Positions 16,106-25,007 are shown, counted from the stretch's first letter. The stretch is DNA of 64,000 nucleotides from Oscillospiraceae bacterium (GCA_017415165.1 JAFQIY010000035.1:1-64000); one strand, 5' to 3'. A program made the numbers and translations. Notes: generated by a model from the sequence alone, not told the origin.

Positions 16106-17689
16106 TTACACGTTTTCTTCTTTAAGCTGTTTTTTGCAGTTTTCTACAATTTCACTTGCTCTTTCGGGATTGTCAACCTTGGTAACTGCACTGACAAGCG
16201 GCACTACTATAAGTCCGATAATCATTGCGATTGCACCTGCATTGATTGGTGACGCCATATTAAGCGGCAGGGACGCTGCTGCCTTTGTTGCTTCGGGGAA
16301 AAATCCGAGGCTGAATACAAACATATGCACAACTGTAATTCCCACACCTGTTACAAAGCTTGTCCATACAGCTGCCTTTGTAATCTTCTTTGAGAAAAGT
16401 CCGTACATAAAAGGTGCAAGGAATGCGCCTGCAAGTGCGCCCCACGAGATAGACATAAGGGTTGTTATGTAAGCGTTAGGGTTAAGCGCGATAACTACAG
16501 AGATAAGCAGGAAAACCGCGATAAGCACACGCATAATAAGCACCTGCTTCTTATCGTCCATTTCCTTTTTATAGAATGGCTTGATAAGGTCGATTGTGAG
16601 AGTTGAGCTTGATGTAAGCACGAGAGAGGAAAGGGTTGACATTGACGCGGAAAGCACAAGCACTACAACGATACCGATAAGCAGCTGAGGAAGTGCTTTT
16701 TCCAGCATTGCAGGTACGATTGAGTCAAACACGAGCTTGCCGTTTGAGCCTGTTTCGATAAATGCTCTGCCTGTTGCTTCTGCCTCAGCAGCGTCAGCTG
16801 AGCCGTAAAGTCTGCCGAAGCCACCCATAAGATACGAGCCGCCTGCGACTACGAGTGCAAAAAATGTTGAGATAATTGTACCTCTTGTGATAGCCTTGTT
16901 ATCCTTGATTGCGTAGAATTTCTGCACCATCTGAGGGAGTCCCCAAGTACCGAGAGAGGTGAGAATTACTACACCGAAAAGGTTTATCGGGTCAGGACCG
17001 AAAAGTGAATTGAGTGTATTTGCTTCAACGCCCTTGTCAGTAATTTCACCAAGACCAATAAGGGACTCTGTCCAGCCGCCGTTGCCGTTGATTACGCAGA
17101 TTACTACAGCTGCAATGCCGATAAGCATTATGATACCCTGCACGAAATCGTTGATTGCTGTTGCCATATAACCGCCTGCGATAACGTAAATTGCGGTAAG
17201 CACAGCCATACCGATGATGCAAGCGGAGTAAGGGATATTGAATGCCATTGCAAACAGACGGGAAAGTCCGTTATAGACAGAAGCTGTGTACGGAATAAGG
17301 AAGATAAACACGATTACTGCCGAAACTGTTTTCAGTGCCTTTGAATCATATCGCTTTTCGAAAAACTCAGGCATTGTTGCCGCATTGAGCTGCTTTGACA
17401 TAATTCTTGTTCTCTTACCGAGTACCATCCACGCAAGCATTGAGCCGAGGATTGCGTTGCCGATACCAATCCACGCAGCTGAAACACCATAGCTCCAGCC
17501 AAACTGTCCTGCGTAACCGATGAACACTACCGCCGAGAAATATGATGTGCCGTAAGCGAAGGCTGTAAACCAGCCGCCGAGGCTTCTTCCTCCCAGTACG
17601 AAATCAGAAACCGATGAGGTTTTCTTTCTGCAATAGAAGCCGATACCCAGCATTACTGCCAGATAAACGACCAGAATAACATATAGCAT
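16106..17689 (-). CDS. sodium/solute symporter (SSS family)
   Basis: 527 residues from ATG 17689 with AAAGGCGG upstream; an in-frame GTG at 17707 lies before that site. About 13 membrane segments. Family motifs include FVLGGRSLGGWFTAFAYGTSYFSA near the N-terminus (Na+ site region), the SSS signature near WGLPQMVQKFYAIKDNKAI, and LVLSASMSTLSSLVLTSSS in the later Na2-site helix. This is closest to PutP-type proline/pantothenate carriers, which import a solute with Na+. Substrate not determined. Monocistronic, with its own consensus promoter. Confidence 0.9.
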   Translation of the reverse strand: MLYVILVVYLAVMLGIGFYCRKKTSSVSDFVLGGRSLGGWFTAFAYGTSYFSAVVFIGYAGQFGWSYGVSAAWIGIGNAILGSMLAWMVLGKRTRIMSKQLNAATMPEFFEKRYDSKALKTVSAVIVFIFLIPYTASVYNGLSRLFAMAFNIPYSACIIGMAVLTAIYVIAGGYMATAINDFVQGIIMLIGIAAVVICVINGNGGWTESLIGLGEITDKGVEANTLNSLFGPDPINLFGVVILTSLGTWGLPQMVQKFYAIKDNKAITRGTIISTFFALVVAGGSYLMGGFGRLYGSADAAEAEATGRAFIETGSNGKLVFDSIVPAMLEKALPQLLIGIVVVLVLSASMSTLSSLVLTSSSTLTIDLIKPFYKKEMDDKKQVLIMRVLIAVFLLISVVIALNPNAYITTLMSISWGALAGAFLAPFMYGLFSKKITKAAVWTSFVTGVGITVVHMFVFSLGFFPEATKAAASLPLNMASPINAGAIAMIIGLIVVPLVSAVTKVDNPERASEIVENCKKQLKEENV

Positions 17690-17753
17690 AACATTGCCGC
17701 CTTTCACTTTAATGCGTAAAATCTTGTTAGCTTTAAATCGCTAAAGTCCTTAT

Positions 17754-17782
17754 ATTATAACAGATAAACCGCTGATTGTCAA
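17754..17782 (-). promoter_or_regulatory. consensus promoter of the symporter gene
   Basis: Minus strand TTGACA (17782-17777), 17-base spacer, TATAAT (17759-17754). Downstream lies a short inverted repeat TTAGC/GCTAA (17728-17745), a possible operator. Confidence 0.8.
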
Positions 17783-17809
17783 TAGCAGCGGCGGTTAAAA
17801 TCCGACAAA

Positions 17810-17847
17810 AAACGGCAAGCCACAGTTAAAACCGTTACTTGCCGTTT
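17810..17847 (-). terminator. terminator of the sigma/beta-propeller operon
   Basis: CTTGCCGTTT/AAACGGCAAG (17838-17847 with 17810-17819), followed on the minus strand by a T-run. It overlaps the stop codon at 17846-17848. Confidence 0.75.
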
Positions 17848-19876
17848 AATATTCGTAATAATCAATAATCTTCATATCGCTGAGACGTGCAGAAATAACT
17901 CTGCCCATACTCATTATATACAGCGTATCGCCGCTTACCGAGCCTCTCAGGAAAATCATACTGTCGTCCACGTCCACATACTCGATAACGCCTTTCTGCA
18001 CGAAGCCTGCCGTTTCGTCATAGACAAAAACGTAGTAGCTGTTCTGTGTACCGAATTCGTTATAGCTATAGGCAGGTACACCGATTATTCCGCTTTCGCG
18101 GTCAACCATTACTGCACGTCTGTCGGTAAATGCCGCAGAATTTCGTTCTGTGCCGTCGTTGCCGAAGATGACACCATTAAGGGCAAGACCTGTTTCAGCG
18201 TCATACATTGTCAGCGTAAAACCGCCGTCGTCGGATTTACCGATACCCATCAGCATATCCTCGGAATAACTGTAGAGGTAAGCCGAGCTGCCGAGAAGGG
18301 ACTGCACCAGAGTCGGAGGATTTGCGGAAAGGTCGATAACTGTTGCTGTTTCGCCGTTTTCATCAATAATTCTTGCGTAGCTTTCCTCAAAACGCACTGA
18401 TAAAGCATTGCCGTCAGGGAGAAGCTTTCCTGCGCCGTTGACAACAGTAAGCGTTTCGTCAAGCACATAAACCGAAACGGAAGTGCCGCCTGTTTCGTCA
18501 GTAATTTTTGTTGCGATACGGAACTGACCGTCAAACTCGTTCATACTGCAGCCAAAGACTGCACCCTCGATTGAGCCGCTTGACTTATAAATAATTCCGC
18601 CGTCAGAAAGGTCAAACGAGGAGATAATCGTATACTCCTTATCCTTCCTGCCAACGCCTGCAATATACAGCGTTTCAGCGGAGCAATAGACATTTTTACT
18701 TGAGCCCAGTACAGCCTTGACTGTGGGGGTTATATCATCGCTGCCCACATTGATTGCGGAAACAACGGTATAATCTGTACTGTTTGCATAAGAGGGAACA
18801 ATAATATCCGCCGCAGCGACATAATTTTTTTCTCCATTAAAATAATAAGCAGGCACAAAACTGTCAAGGTCGGCCTGCGTGTCCAGCGGCTTTACACGGT
18901 AATCGGAATAAGCCGTTACCATATAAAGCATACCGTCAACTATTTTAGAAGATGTGTAGCTGCCATTCTGTTTATAAGCAGCAATGTGTACAGGATTTTC
19001 AGGGTTTTTTACGCTGTAAATATCAACTGTTGAGTTTTTTTTTACAGCAGCCGCGGGAATTGCAGACTTCCCTGCGTCATTACCCTCTGCATCAGACTTG
19101 ATATCGGAAACTGCCTCGCTAAGTCCGTCGGAATTTTTCTCTGCCGCTGGTACAATAGCTGTGTCATCTGCTGGAACATCAGACACGTTCTGAGAATTAT
19201 CGGCATCTTCAAAAGTAAATTCGTGAACCTCCTCCGTTTCGGAAGACACGAGAATAACCTTGTCGCCCTCAATATAGATTTCGACAGGCGGATTAACATC
19301 GCTTTCAATTTCCGATACAACTTCCATAGTTTCCTTGGAGATGATGTACAGGATACCGTCCTTCAGACAGTAGATATAATTTTCGTCGCTTTTTATAACA
19401 TCGGATTCGGAAATGTTCTTCCCGTTATATTCGATAAAACCGAATGAAGCATCATTTTCCGTTACAGGCGCCTGTGTAGTTGTTTCATCGATAGTCAGAT
19501 CAGAATTATCCTCAGCAGTTCCGTTCTGCTCAAGAGTAATACCTGTATAGATATCATAAAAATCATCATATGACTCAGGTGAAACAGCCTCATATTCGAT
19601 AGGCGCTTCAAGCTGCTGTTCGGCAGCCATTTTTTCGTTGTATGCCCACATACCGACCGCAAAAACGGCACAAGCAGCGGTAGCAACGGCAGTCCTCATC
19701 ACAATATTTCTGCGCTGTACAGAAATGCTCGGAGCGGATTTTGTATTTCTGTGTTCCGCTTCCATCTTGGACTGTGAGCTCTTTTCCTTTAACATAAGAG
19801 CAATATTCTGAGGCGATAATTCATCGGGAACATCCACCTCGTTCATAAGTTCCGTTAATCTTTCTTCAAACTTCAA
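17846..19876 (-). CDS. membrane protein with external beta-propeller domain, candidate anti-sigma factor
   Basis: 676 residues from TTG 19876, placed seven bases after AGGAGGT. The first about 57 residues are cytoplasmic (acidic and basic helices, VPDELSPQNIALMLKE). A single membrane segment is at about 60-78 (AVATAACAVFAVGMW), then an external linker rich in E, T and D. The remainder resembles the secreted beta-propeller family (PF09826-like), with DVIKSDENYIYCLKDG, IVDGMLYMVTAY and the blade-like repeat pattern of YxxS/T and W/Y turns. The gene starts 19 bases after a sigma factor gene, so the cytoplasmic tail may hold the sigma factor while the propeller senses something outside. That role is inferred from context. 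Confidence 0.82.
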   Translation of the reverse strand: MKFEERLTELMNEVDVPDELSPQNIALMLKEKSSQSKMEAEHRNTKSAPSISVQRRNIVMRTAVATAACAVFAVGMWAYNEKMAAEQQLEAPIEYEAVSPESYDDFYDIYTGITLEQNGTAEDNSDLTIDETTTQAPVTENDASFGFIEYNGKNISESDVIKSDENYIYCLKDGILYIISKETMEVVSEIESDVNPPVEIYIEGDKVILVSSETEEVHEFTFEDADNSQNVSDVPADDTAIVPAAEKNSDGLSEAVSDIKSDAEGNDAGKSAIPAAAVKKNSTVDIYSVKNPENPVHIAAYKQNGSYTSSKIVDGMLYMVTAYSDYRVKPLDTQADLDSFVPAYYFNGEKNYVAAADIIVPSYANSTDYTVVSAINVGSDDITPTVKAVLGSSKNVYCSAETLYIAGVGRKDKEYTIISSFDLSDGGIIYKSSGSIEGAVFGCSMNEFDGQFRIATKITDETGGTSVSVYVLDETLTVVNGAGKLLPDGNALSVRFEESYARIIDENGETATVIDLSANPPTLVQSLLGSSAYLYSYSEDMLMGIGKSDDGGFTLTMYDAETGLALNGVIFGNDGTERNSAAFTDRRAVMVDRESGIIGVPAYSYNEFGTQNSYYVFVYDETAGFVQKGVIEYVDVDDSMIFLRGSVSGDTLYIMSMGRVISARLSDMKIIDYYEY

Positions 19877-19895
19877 AACTCCGACCTCCTTTCCG

Positions 19896-20417
19896 TCAGC
19901 GTTCCATAAGCATCTGTTTCAGCTTTATCTTAGCGCGCGCCGCCTTTGAGCGGACGGTATTTGCAGATAATCCCGTCACCTTGGCGATCTCTTCACTTGT
20001 ATAGCCGGAAACAACGCTCAATGATAATACAAGTCTTTCTTCCTCGTTCAGCCGCCTGAACTCTTCCATAACTTCCAATCCGCCGTAGTTTATCTCGTCG
20101 GTTTTCTCTTGTTCTACACTTTCAAGCTCTTCCCGGTAATTTCTTGTCTTTATATATTCCTTCTGCTTGTTTTTTATCTTTACAGTAAGGATTTTAATTA
20201 TCCAGGCTTTAAAAGCTTTTTCATCTTTTAATTTTTTGATGGAAGAGAAGGCTTCCAGAACCGTGTCACTAACCACATCGGAAGCATCGTGCTGATTTTT
20301 CAGGTTTACAAGAGCTATGCGGTATAAATCCTTGTATACGGTAGAATACAGCTCGGCAAACGCATCCGCGTCACCTGCCCTGGCTTTTTTCACGCACTGG
20401 GCGAATTCGGTATTCAT
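19896..20417 (-). CDS. ECF-type RNA polymerase sigma factor
   Basis: 173 residues. Region 2 is at about 10-80 (GDADAFAELYSTVYKDLYRIALVNLKNQHDASDVVSDTVLEAF). A charged linker follows, then region 4 at about 115-165 (EERLVLSLSVVSGYTSEEIAKVTGLSANTVRSKAARAKIKLK). No region 1 or 3, hence an ECF. ATG 20417 follows GAGGTGAT. Co-transcribed with the membrane beta-propeller protein, the usual layout of a sigma and its membrane-bound regulator. The upstream region holds a foldback repeat. Confidence 0.9.
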   Translation of the reverse strand: MNTEFAQCVKKARAGDADAFAELYSTVYKDLYRIALVNLKNQHDASDVVSDTVLEAFSSIKKLKDEKAFKAWIIKILTVKIKNKQKEYIKTRNYREELESVEQEKTDEINYGGLEVMEEFRRLNEEERLVLSLSVVSGYTSEEIAKVTGLSANTVRSKAARAKIKLKQMLMER

Positions 20418-20455
20418 CTTGCAATATCACCTCTTAACCGTTCTGTCTTTTTATA

Positions 20456-20647
20456 CGGTTTTGAAAATGACATTTATACTGCATTGCCTTACCTTCATAA
20501 GACCTGTCATATAGGTAGTGGCAAAAAAAGACCGTTTTGTTGCATCAAGTTTTTACTTTTGGATACTTGCACAAAACGAACTCTGTCACGCTACCCCCAA
20601 AACAGTAATCTTGCACAAAACGGATTATAAATGTCATTCAAAAAACG
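20456..20647. repeat. foldback repeat (family D) upstream of the sigma factor
   Basis: Terminal inverted repeats of about 23 bases: CGGTTTTGAAAATGACATTTATA (20456-20478 region) and TATAAATGTCATTCAAAAAACG (20626-20647). Inner arms are similar too: CCGTTTTGTTGCATCAAG against CTTGCACAAAACG, the latter present twice (20566-20578, 20610-20622). The whole interval 20418-20834 has no gene; the sigma gene promoter must lie in it. Confidence 0.6.
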
Positions 20648-20710
20648 AAATTCATCTTTTATTATAACCATTTTTCCGTCAAATTTCAACCCCTGCGGGA
20701 AATTTTATTT

Positions 20711-20836
20711 AATGAACAGTGAATAATGAAAAATGAATAATGAATAATTTATGGTGTCCGCCTTTCGGCGGACGATTTTAATTCGTCTGCGCAGCCGACA
20801 CCACATTTATTCACTATTCATTCTTCATTATTCATT
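20711..20836. repeat. family A-related repeat, copy 2 (variant)
   Basis: Begins AATGAACAGTGAATAATGAA and ends TTCACTATTCATTCTTCATTATTCATT, with inner hairpin GTCCGCCTTTCGGCGGAC. It shares the ends of family A but a different core, and lacks the outer TCGAAAA hairpin. Confidence 0.65.
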
Positions 20837-21413
20837 AATTCTGTTCCTTCATCAGCTGTTTCAACTCTTTCATTTTCTTTGCACTTCCCACAACATTGCG
20901 TATCAGAATAGGCATAAACACCAGACTTCCGACAGCAAAGAGAATTATTCCCACCAGCAAAAGCTTGCTTACCCTATGTTCTGCAAGAGCTGTACCGAAA
21001 ATTGTTCCGCAGTAGCAAATATCAAACAGCCATAAAAGAGTAATACTCAGACAGCCACCAAAACGTCTTCTTTCAGCATCATACCTGCTTTTAGGGTCGG
21101 AATAAAGCTTCGCAAAATCACCCTTTTCCTTTGCCCTGCGGAAGTAGACCTTTCCGTCCGACCAGCATACATATTCAGCGTCACAAGAGCTTGTGACAAA
21201 CATTACATACGGAGCGGTGATTTCCTCCATTACAGCACCGTCACGGCTGTAGTCCACACGGTATGTATAAGCCGTATCGCTTTTTTCAAAATAGTATTTC
21301 TGCACGAAGATGCCGTGTCCAATTTTGGTCAGCACCATTCCCTTGTCAGCCATTTCGTTTAGCCACTGCTCCTCTTTATCCATATCAAAAAAGTGTTTTT
21401 TGTAACATTCCAT
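20835..21413 (-). CDS. DUF2812 family membrane protein
   Basis: 192 residues. The N-terminal soluble part has the family pattern KKHFFDMDKEEQWLNEMADKGMVL, YYFEKSDTAYTYRVDY, YFRRAKEKGDFAKLYSD. Two membrane segments follow at about 120-140 and 148-170 and a Lys-rich end. ATG 21413 follows AGGAGG. Second of two tandem paralogues after a PadR regulator. DUF2812 proteins usually accompany PadR regulators; function not known. Its stop codon borders the variant A repeat. Confidence 0.85.
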   Translation of the reverse strand: MECYKKHFFDMDKEEQWLNEMADKGMVLTKIGHGIFVQKYYFEKSDTAYTYRVDYSRDGAVMEEITAPYVMFVTSSCDAEYVCWSDGKVYFRRAKEKGDFAKLYSDPKSRYDAERRRFGGCLSITLLWLFDICYCGTIFGTALAEHRVSKLLLVGIILFAVGSLVFMPILIRNVVGSAKKMKELKQLMKEQN

Positions 21414-21428
21414 AGTATTTCCTCCTTG

Positions 21429-21986
21429 TCAGTCTTTCATTGCCTTTTTCAGTTTGTTAAGCGTTCTCCTACACCTGATTGTCTTGTAAATGAAGTACCC
21501 CCATATTGCCGCCGTAATTATCAGCACGGCAACCGAAATGACAATTCCGAGTTTTGTGCCGAGATTTTCAGCATTGGCAATAATATCGGGCAGATACGTT
21601 ATTATATCAATCACACAAATCGGAGTAAGCACACCGCAAAGTCCAAGTGCTTGCAGCAAAGCCTTTTTCTCGGCGGCATATCTGCTTTTCAAATCTGAAT
21701 AAAGTGGTGCAAACTCGCCTTGCTCCTTTGCCTTGCGGAAATAAAGCTTGTCACCTGCTGTAAAAAGGTACTCCGCATTGCAGGTGTCCTTGACAAAATT
21801 TATATAGTCATCGTCACGTTCAAAATCAACACGGTATGTATAAGCCGTGCCGCCCTGCTCGAAGTAGTATCTGCTGCTGAAAAGGTCAGCCGCAACCCTT
21901 GCAAGCACAAACCCCTTGTCAGCCATTTCGTTCAGCCACTTTTCCTCTTGCTCAATATCCACAAAGCTTTTTCTGTATTTCTCCAT
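21429..21986 (-). CDS. DUF2812 family membrane protein, paralogue
   Basis: 185 residues from ATG 21986 (GAAAGGA nine bases upstream, inside the end of padR). Same layout as the next gene: KSFVDIEQEEKWLNEMADKGFVL, YYFEQGGTAYTYRVDF, YFRKAKEQGEFAPLYSD, then two membrane segments and a basic end. It begins one base after padR's stop. The tandem pair arose by duplication. Function unknown. Confidence 0.85.
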   Translation of the reverse strand: MEKYRKSFVDIEQEEKWLNEMADKGFVLARVAADLFSSRYYFEQGGTAYTYRVDFERDDDYINFVKDTCNAEYLFTAGDKLYFRKAKEQGEFAPLYSDLKSRYAAEKKALLQALGLCGVLTPICVIDIITYLPDIIANAENLGTKLGIVISVAVLIITAAIWGYFIYKTIRCRRTLNKLKKAMKD

Positions 21987-21987
21987 A

Positions 21988-22326
21988 TCAGCTGTCCTTT
22001 CTCTCAAGCTTGCTTATAACCTTTTCGCCGTTAGCCGCAAGCTCCTTCAACCGCTCAACCTCAGCAAGCACCGCCGCTCTGCCTGTGTCGGTGATGATGT
22101 ATTCTTTCTTTCGTGTGCCGCCGTATTCGTTCAGCAGCTTAATCCATTTCTTTGCAACAAGGCTGTTCAGCGCACCGTACAGCGTACCAGCGCCAAGCTT
22201 TACTCTGCCGCCTGACATTTCCTCAACCTGCTGCATAATTCCGTAGCCGTGGTTTGCCTCAAACAGCGACAGCAGAACATAGTAAACCGCCTCTGTCAGC
22301 GCACCCCTTTCAAAGCTTTCGGGCAT
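21988..22326 (-). CDS. PadR family transcriptional regulator
   Basis: 112 residues. Winged-helix PadR features are present: RGALTEAVYYVLLSLFEANHGYGIMQQVEE, the conserved GTLYGALNSLVAKKWI recognition region, and a C-terminal helix VLAEVERLKEL. ATG 22326 follows CGGAGGAAG. It heads an operon with two DUF2812 membrane proteins, which it probably represses together with itself. The signal is unknown. Family C repeat 1 lies about 20 bases upstream of its start. Confidence 0.9.
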   Translation of the reverse strand: MPESFERGALTEAVYYVLLSLFEANHGYGIMQQVEEMSGGRVKLGAGTLYGALNSLVAKKWIKLLNEYGGTRKKEYIITDTGRAAVLAEVERLKELAANGEKVISKLERKDS

Positions 22327-22346
22327 ATTATCTTCCTCCGTTTAAT

Positions 22347-22381
22347 CAATTCGTAATTCGCAATGCGTAATGCGTAATTAA
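22347..22381. repeat. family C repeat, copy 1
   Basis: CAATTCGTAATTCGCAATG followed by repeated GCGTAAT units. Short form, one arm only, between padR and the zinc-ribbon gene. Confidence 0.7.
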
Positions 22382-22400
22382 AATGCACGCAAGCGATTAT

Positions 22401-22640
22401 TTATCTCACATCAATGACAATTTTTCCGCAGTCCTTACAACAATAAGAAATCTGCTCCTCGTTGTCAAAAATGGTACTGTGCACGGGAGTAACAACTCCG
22501 CCGCTTTGTTCAATTCTGCCTTTTGTCATAATACCCTTGAAGTCCAAAGGCACCCACGCAAGACGTCTGTCGCCTGCTCTGCCGTGGTAGAAGCGGCAGG
22601 TGCCTTGTTCCATTTCTTTTCCGCATACTGGGCAATTCAT
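22401..22640 (-). CDS. small zinc-ribbon protein
   Basis: 79 residues. It begins MNCPVCGKEMEQG and ends with CCKDCGKIVIDV, so two CxxC knuckles can form a zinc ribbon. The central part (AWVPLDFKGIM) is beta-rich. The layout resembles the DUF6487-type group of small proteins. ATG 22640 follows GGAGG. Isolated between two family C repeats. Function unknown. Confidence 0.78.
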   Translation of the reverse strand: MNCPVCGKEMEQGTCRFYHGRAGDRRLAWVPLDFKGIMTKGRIEQSGGVVTPVHSTIFDNEEQISYCCKDCGKIVIDVR

Positions 22641-22658
22641 AATTTATCCTCCATTTAT

Positions 22659-22753
22659 TCAATTCGCAATTCTCAATTCGCAATGCGTAATTATTTGCTT
22701 CAAATTCAGCTTGCCCGATAATTGCGAATTACGCATTACGCATTGCGCATTAT
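22659..22753. repeat. family C repeat, copy 2 (full length)
   Basis: Two inverted arms, AATTCGCAATTCTCAATTCG and ATTGCGAATTACGCATTACG, with a core TTTGCTTCAAATTCAGCTTGC. The right end (GCGCATTA) carries the recG stop codon at 22750-22752. Confidence 0.8.
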
Positions 22754-24780
22754 AACGTGTCCTGTGTAAACAGCTTTTCAACTTCCGCTTTGAGTGTCGG
22801 GAACTTCGACAGGTCAGGACTTTCCTCAATCAGTGCTTTCGCTGCGTGCTGACAATCCGTAAGCAGTTCTCTGTCTGCGGCAATGTCGGCAATTTTCAAA
22901 TCGGGAAGACCGTGCTGACGGTTGCCGAAAAAATCACCTGCTCCACGCATTTTCAGGTCGTACTCCGAAATAGCAAAGCCGTCGCTTGTTTTGGTCATTA
23001 TTTCAAGGCGCTGACGGGACTCGTCCGTTACTGTCCCTGCAATCAGCACGCAGTAACTCTGGTGCGCCCCTCTGCCCACACGTCCACGAAGCTGGTGAAG
23101 CTGTGACAGACCGAAGCGGTCAGCGTTTTCGATTACTATTATGGTAGCATTGGGAACGTCAACTCCGACCTCTACAACGGTTGTTGCCACAAGCAAATCA
23201 AGCTCCTGCGCCTTGAACGCCGCCATAACCTTATCCTTTTCGGCGGCGGGCATTTTGCCGTGAAGCAAGCCTGTTCGGTACTCTGCAAGCACCGTCTTTT
23301 TCAGACTTTCCGCGTAACCCTTTGCCGCCGCAAGCTCGTTTTCGTTTTCCTCAATCATCGGGCAGACGATATAAGCCTGTCTACCCTCGTCAAGCTGTTT
23401 CTTGACAAATCCAAGTGCACGCTCCCTCAGCTTTGCGGTAACCGCAAAGGTTTCGATTTTCTGACGTCCTTTCGGCAGCTCATTCAGCACGGAAATATCC
23501 AAATCACCGTAAATAATAAGTGCAAGCGTCCTCGGTATCGGTGTTGCGGACATTACAAGCTTGTGGGGGTTGTGTCCCTTTTCTGCAAGTGTCGCACGCT
23601 GATTTACGCCGAAGCGGTGCTGTTCGTCGGTTATTACAAGTCCGAGGTTTTGAAACTCGGTGCTGTCGGAAATAAGTGCGTGTGTACCGACTGCAACAGC
23701 GTACTCACCGCCTGCAAGCTTCTCAGCCGCTTCGGTACGCTGTTTCTTGGTCATTGCACCCGTTACACAGCAGACCGCAATTCCCAGCGGTTCAAGCATT
23801 TCAGACAGGGTTTTGTAATGCTGACGTGCCAGAATTTCGGTAGGTGCCATAAGTGCTGTCTGAAATCCGTTCTTTGCGGCAAAAAGTGCCGCTGCTGCCG
23901 CAACAGCTGTTTTACCTGAGCCGACATCGCCCTGAACAAGCCTGCTCATAGGGGTGTTGCCGCACATATCCTTGATTATATCGTCAACGGCACGTTTCTG
24001 TGCACCTGTCATTTCAAAGGGCAATGCGGAATAAAACTTCTCCATTTCCTTTTCCATAGGCTTCATTTTACAGCCGTTTTCCGCACGGGTACGGCTTTTC
24101 ATCAGCATCATACCAAGCTGTAATTTAAGCAATTCGTCAAAGGCAAGACGCTTTTTCGCCAGCTCGGAAGCGTGTGCGTCCTTAGGGAAATGGATACTTC
24201 TCACGGCGTATTCCATCGTGGAAAGTGCGTAATCAAGACGCATTTCGGCAGGAATAATTTCCTCAAAAAAGCTTGCATCGGCATTTGCGAGAATTTCGGA
24301 TATATTTGTTGTAACCATCGCCGCAGTAAGTCCCTCGGTAAGCGGATAAACGGGACGGAGAAGATTTTCCGAATCCGCTTTAAGCACGGTAGGAGAATTC
24401 ATTTCCTTGCGGGTCATATTGCCCGAAATCTTGCCGCTGAAAAGGTACTCCTCACCCTCTTTGAGTGCGTCGGAAGCAAAACGGTTGTTGTAATAAGTGA
24501 TTGTGATACGCTCGCCGCTGTCGTCCTCGGCAAAAATCTTGTATAGGGTCAGCCCCTTGCGAATTCTTGCGGCAGGCTGTTTCTTTATCACAAGGGCACG
24601 GATTACAGCGTGCTGACCTACCTCAGCAAGGCTTGCCGCAATCGGCTCGGAGTAATCTATATACCGTCTCGGGAAGTGAAAAATCAAATCCCCTGCGGTT
24701 TTTATTCCCATTTTTCCGTAAAGCTCGGCACGCTTCTCCCCCACGCCCTTCAGCTCACGAATTGGTGTATTCTTATTCAT
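22750..24780 (-). CDS. recG: ATP-dependent DNA helicase RecG
   Basis: 676 residues from ATG 24780 (AAAGGA upstream), the normal length. The N-terminal wedge domain starts PIRELKGVGEKRAELYGKMGI. An OB-like region follows, then the superfamily 2 helicase core: Walker A LVQGDVGSGKTAVA (about 280), DEQH box VITDEQHRFGVNQR, SATPIPRTL, and motif VI QLRGRVGRG. RecG reverses stalled replication forks and branch-migrates Holliday junctions. The last Leu codon and stop are supplied by repeat C2. Two palindromes at its promoter suggest regulation, unusual for recG. Confidence 0.95.
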   Translation of the reverse strand: MNKNTPIRELKGVGEKRAELYGKMGIKTAGDLIFHFPRRYIDYSEPIAASLAEVGQHAVIRALVIKKQPAARIRKGLTLYKIFAEDDSGERITITYYNNRFASDALKEGEEYLFSGKISGNMTRKEMNSPTVLKADSENLLRPVYPLTEGLTAAMVTTNISEILANADASFFEEIIPAEMRLDYALSTMEYAVRSIHFPKDAHASELAKKRLAFDELLKLQLGMMLMKSRTRAENGCKMKPMEKEMEKFYSALPFEMTGAQKRAVDDIIKDMCGNTPMSRLVQGDVGSGKTAVAAAAALFAAKNGFQTALMAPTEILARQHYKTLSEMLEPLGIAVCCVTGAMTKKQRTEAAEKLAGGEYAVAVGTHALISDSTEFQNLGLVITDEQHRFGVNQRATLAEKGHNPHKLVMSATPIPRTLALIIYGDLDISVLNELPKGRQKIETFAVTAKLRERALGFVKKQLDEGRQAYIVCPMIEENENELAAAKGYAESLKKTVLAEYRTGLLHGKMPAAEKDKVMAAFKAQELDLLVATTVVEVGVDVPNATIIVIENADRFGLSQLHQLRGRVGRGAHQSYCVLIAGTVTDESRQRLEIMTKTSDGFAISEYDLKMRGAGDFFGNRQHGLPDLKIADIAADRELLTDCQHAAKALIEESPDLSKFPTLKAEVEKLFTQDTL

Positions 24781-24810
24781 AGCAGTTCCTTTCAACTTTA
24801 CGTTAGCCGT

Positions 24811-24885
24811 TATATCGGAAGCTGTTATATCGGCTACCGATATGTTTTACAATTACATTATATCGGCTGCCGATATAATTGTCAA
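24811..24885 (-). promoter_or_regulatory. recG promoter with nested palindromic operators
   Basis: Minus strand TTGACA (24885-24880), 17-base spacer, TATAAT (24862-24857). Palindrome TATATCGGCTGCCGATATA (24859-24877) fills the spacer and part of the -10. A second palindrome, TATATCGGCTACCGATAT (24826-24843), lies just downstream of the likely start site, and a half-site TATATCGG is at 24811-24818. This is a typical repressor arrangement. Confidence 0.8.
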
Positions 24886-24944
24886 TAGGTTTGACAAAAT
24901 TTCTGTGAAAAATTCCTGTGCTGTACAAAATATGCCCTGTGTTC

Positions 24945-24973
24945 TTGCAATTTGCATTTATCTGCTGTATAAT
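24945..24973 (+). promoter_or_regulatory. promoter of the FakA C-domain-like gene
   Basis: TTGCAA (24945-24950), 17-base spacer, TATAAT (24968-24973), about 35 bases before the ATG at 25008. Confidence 0.7.
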
Positions 24974-25007
24974 CTAAGTATCATTATTATATCAGGAAGG
25001 TGCAGCT

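Noticed and set aside
15924..16472. 182-codon plus-strand ORF into the symporter gene
   Set aside because: Its second half is antisense to the symporter; no ribosome site, and hairpins suggest an intergenic region.
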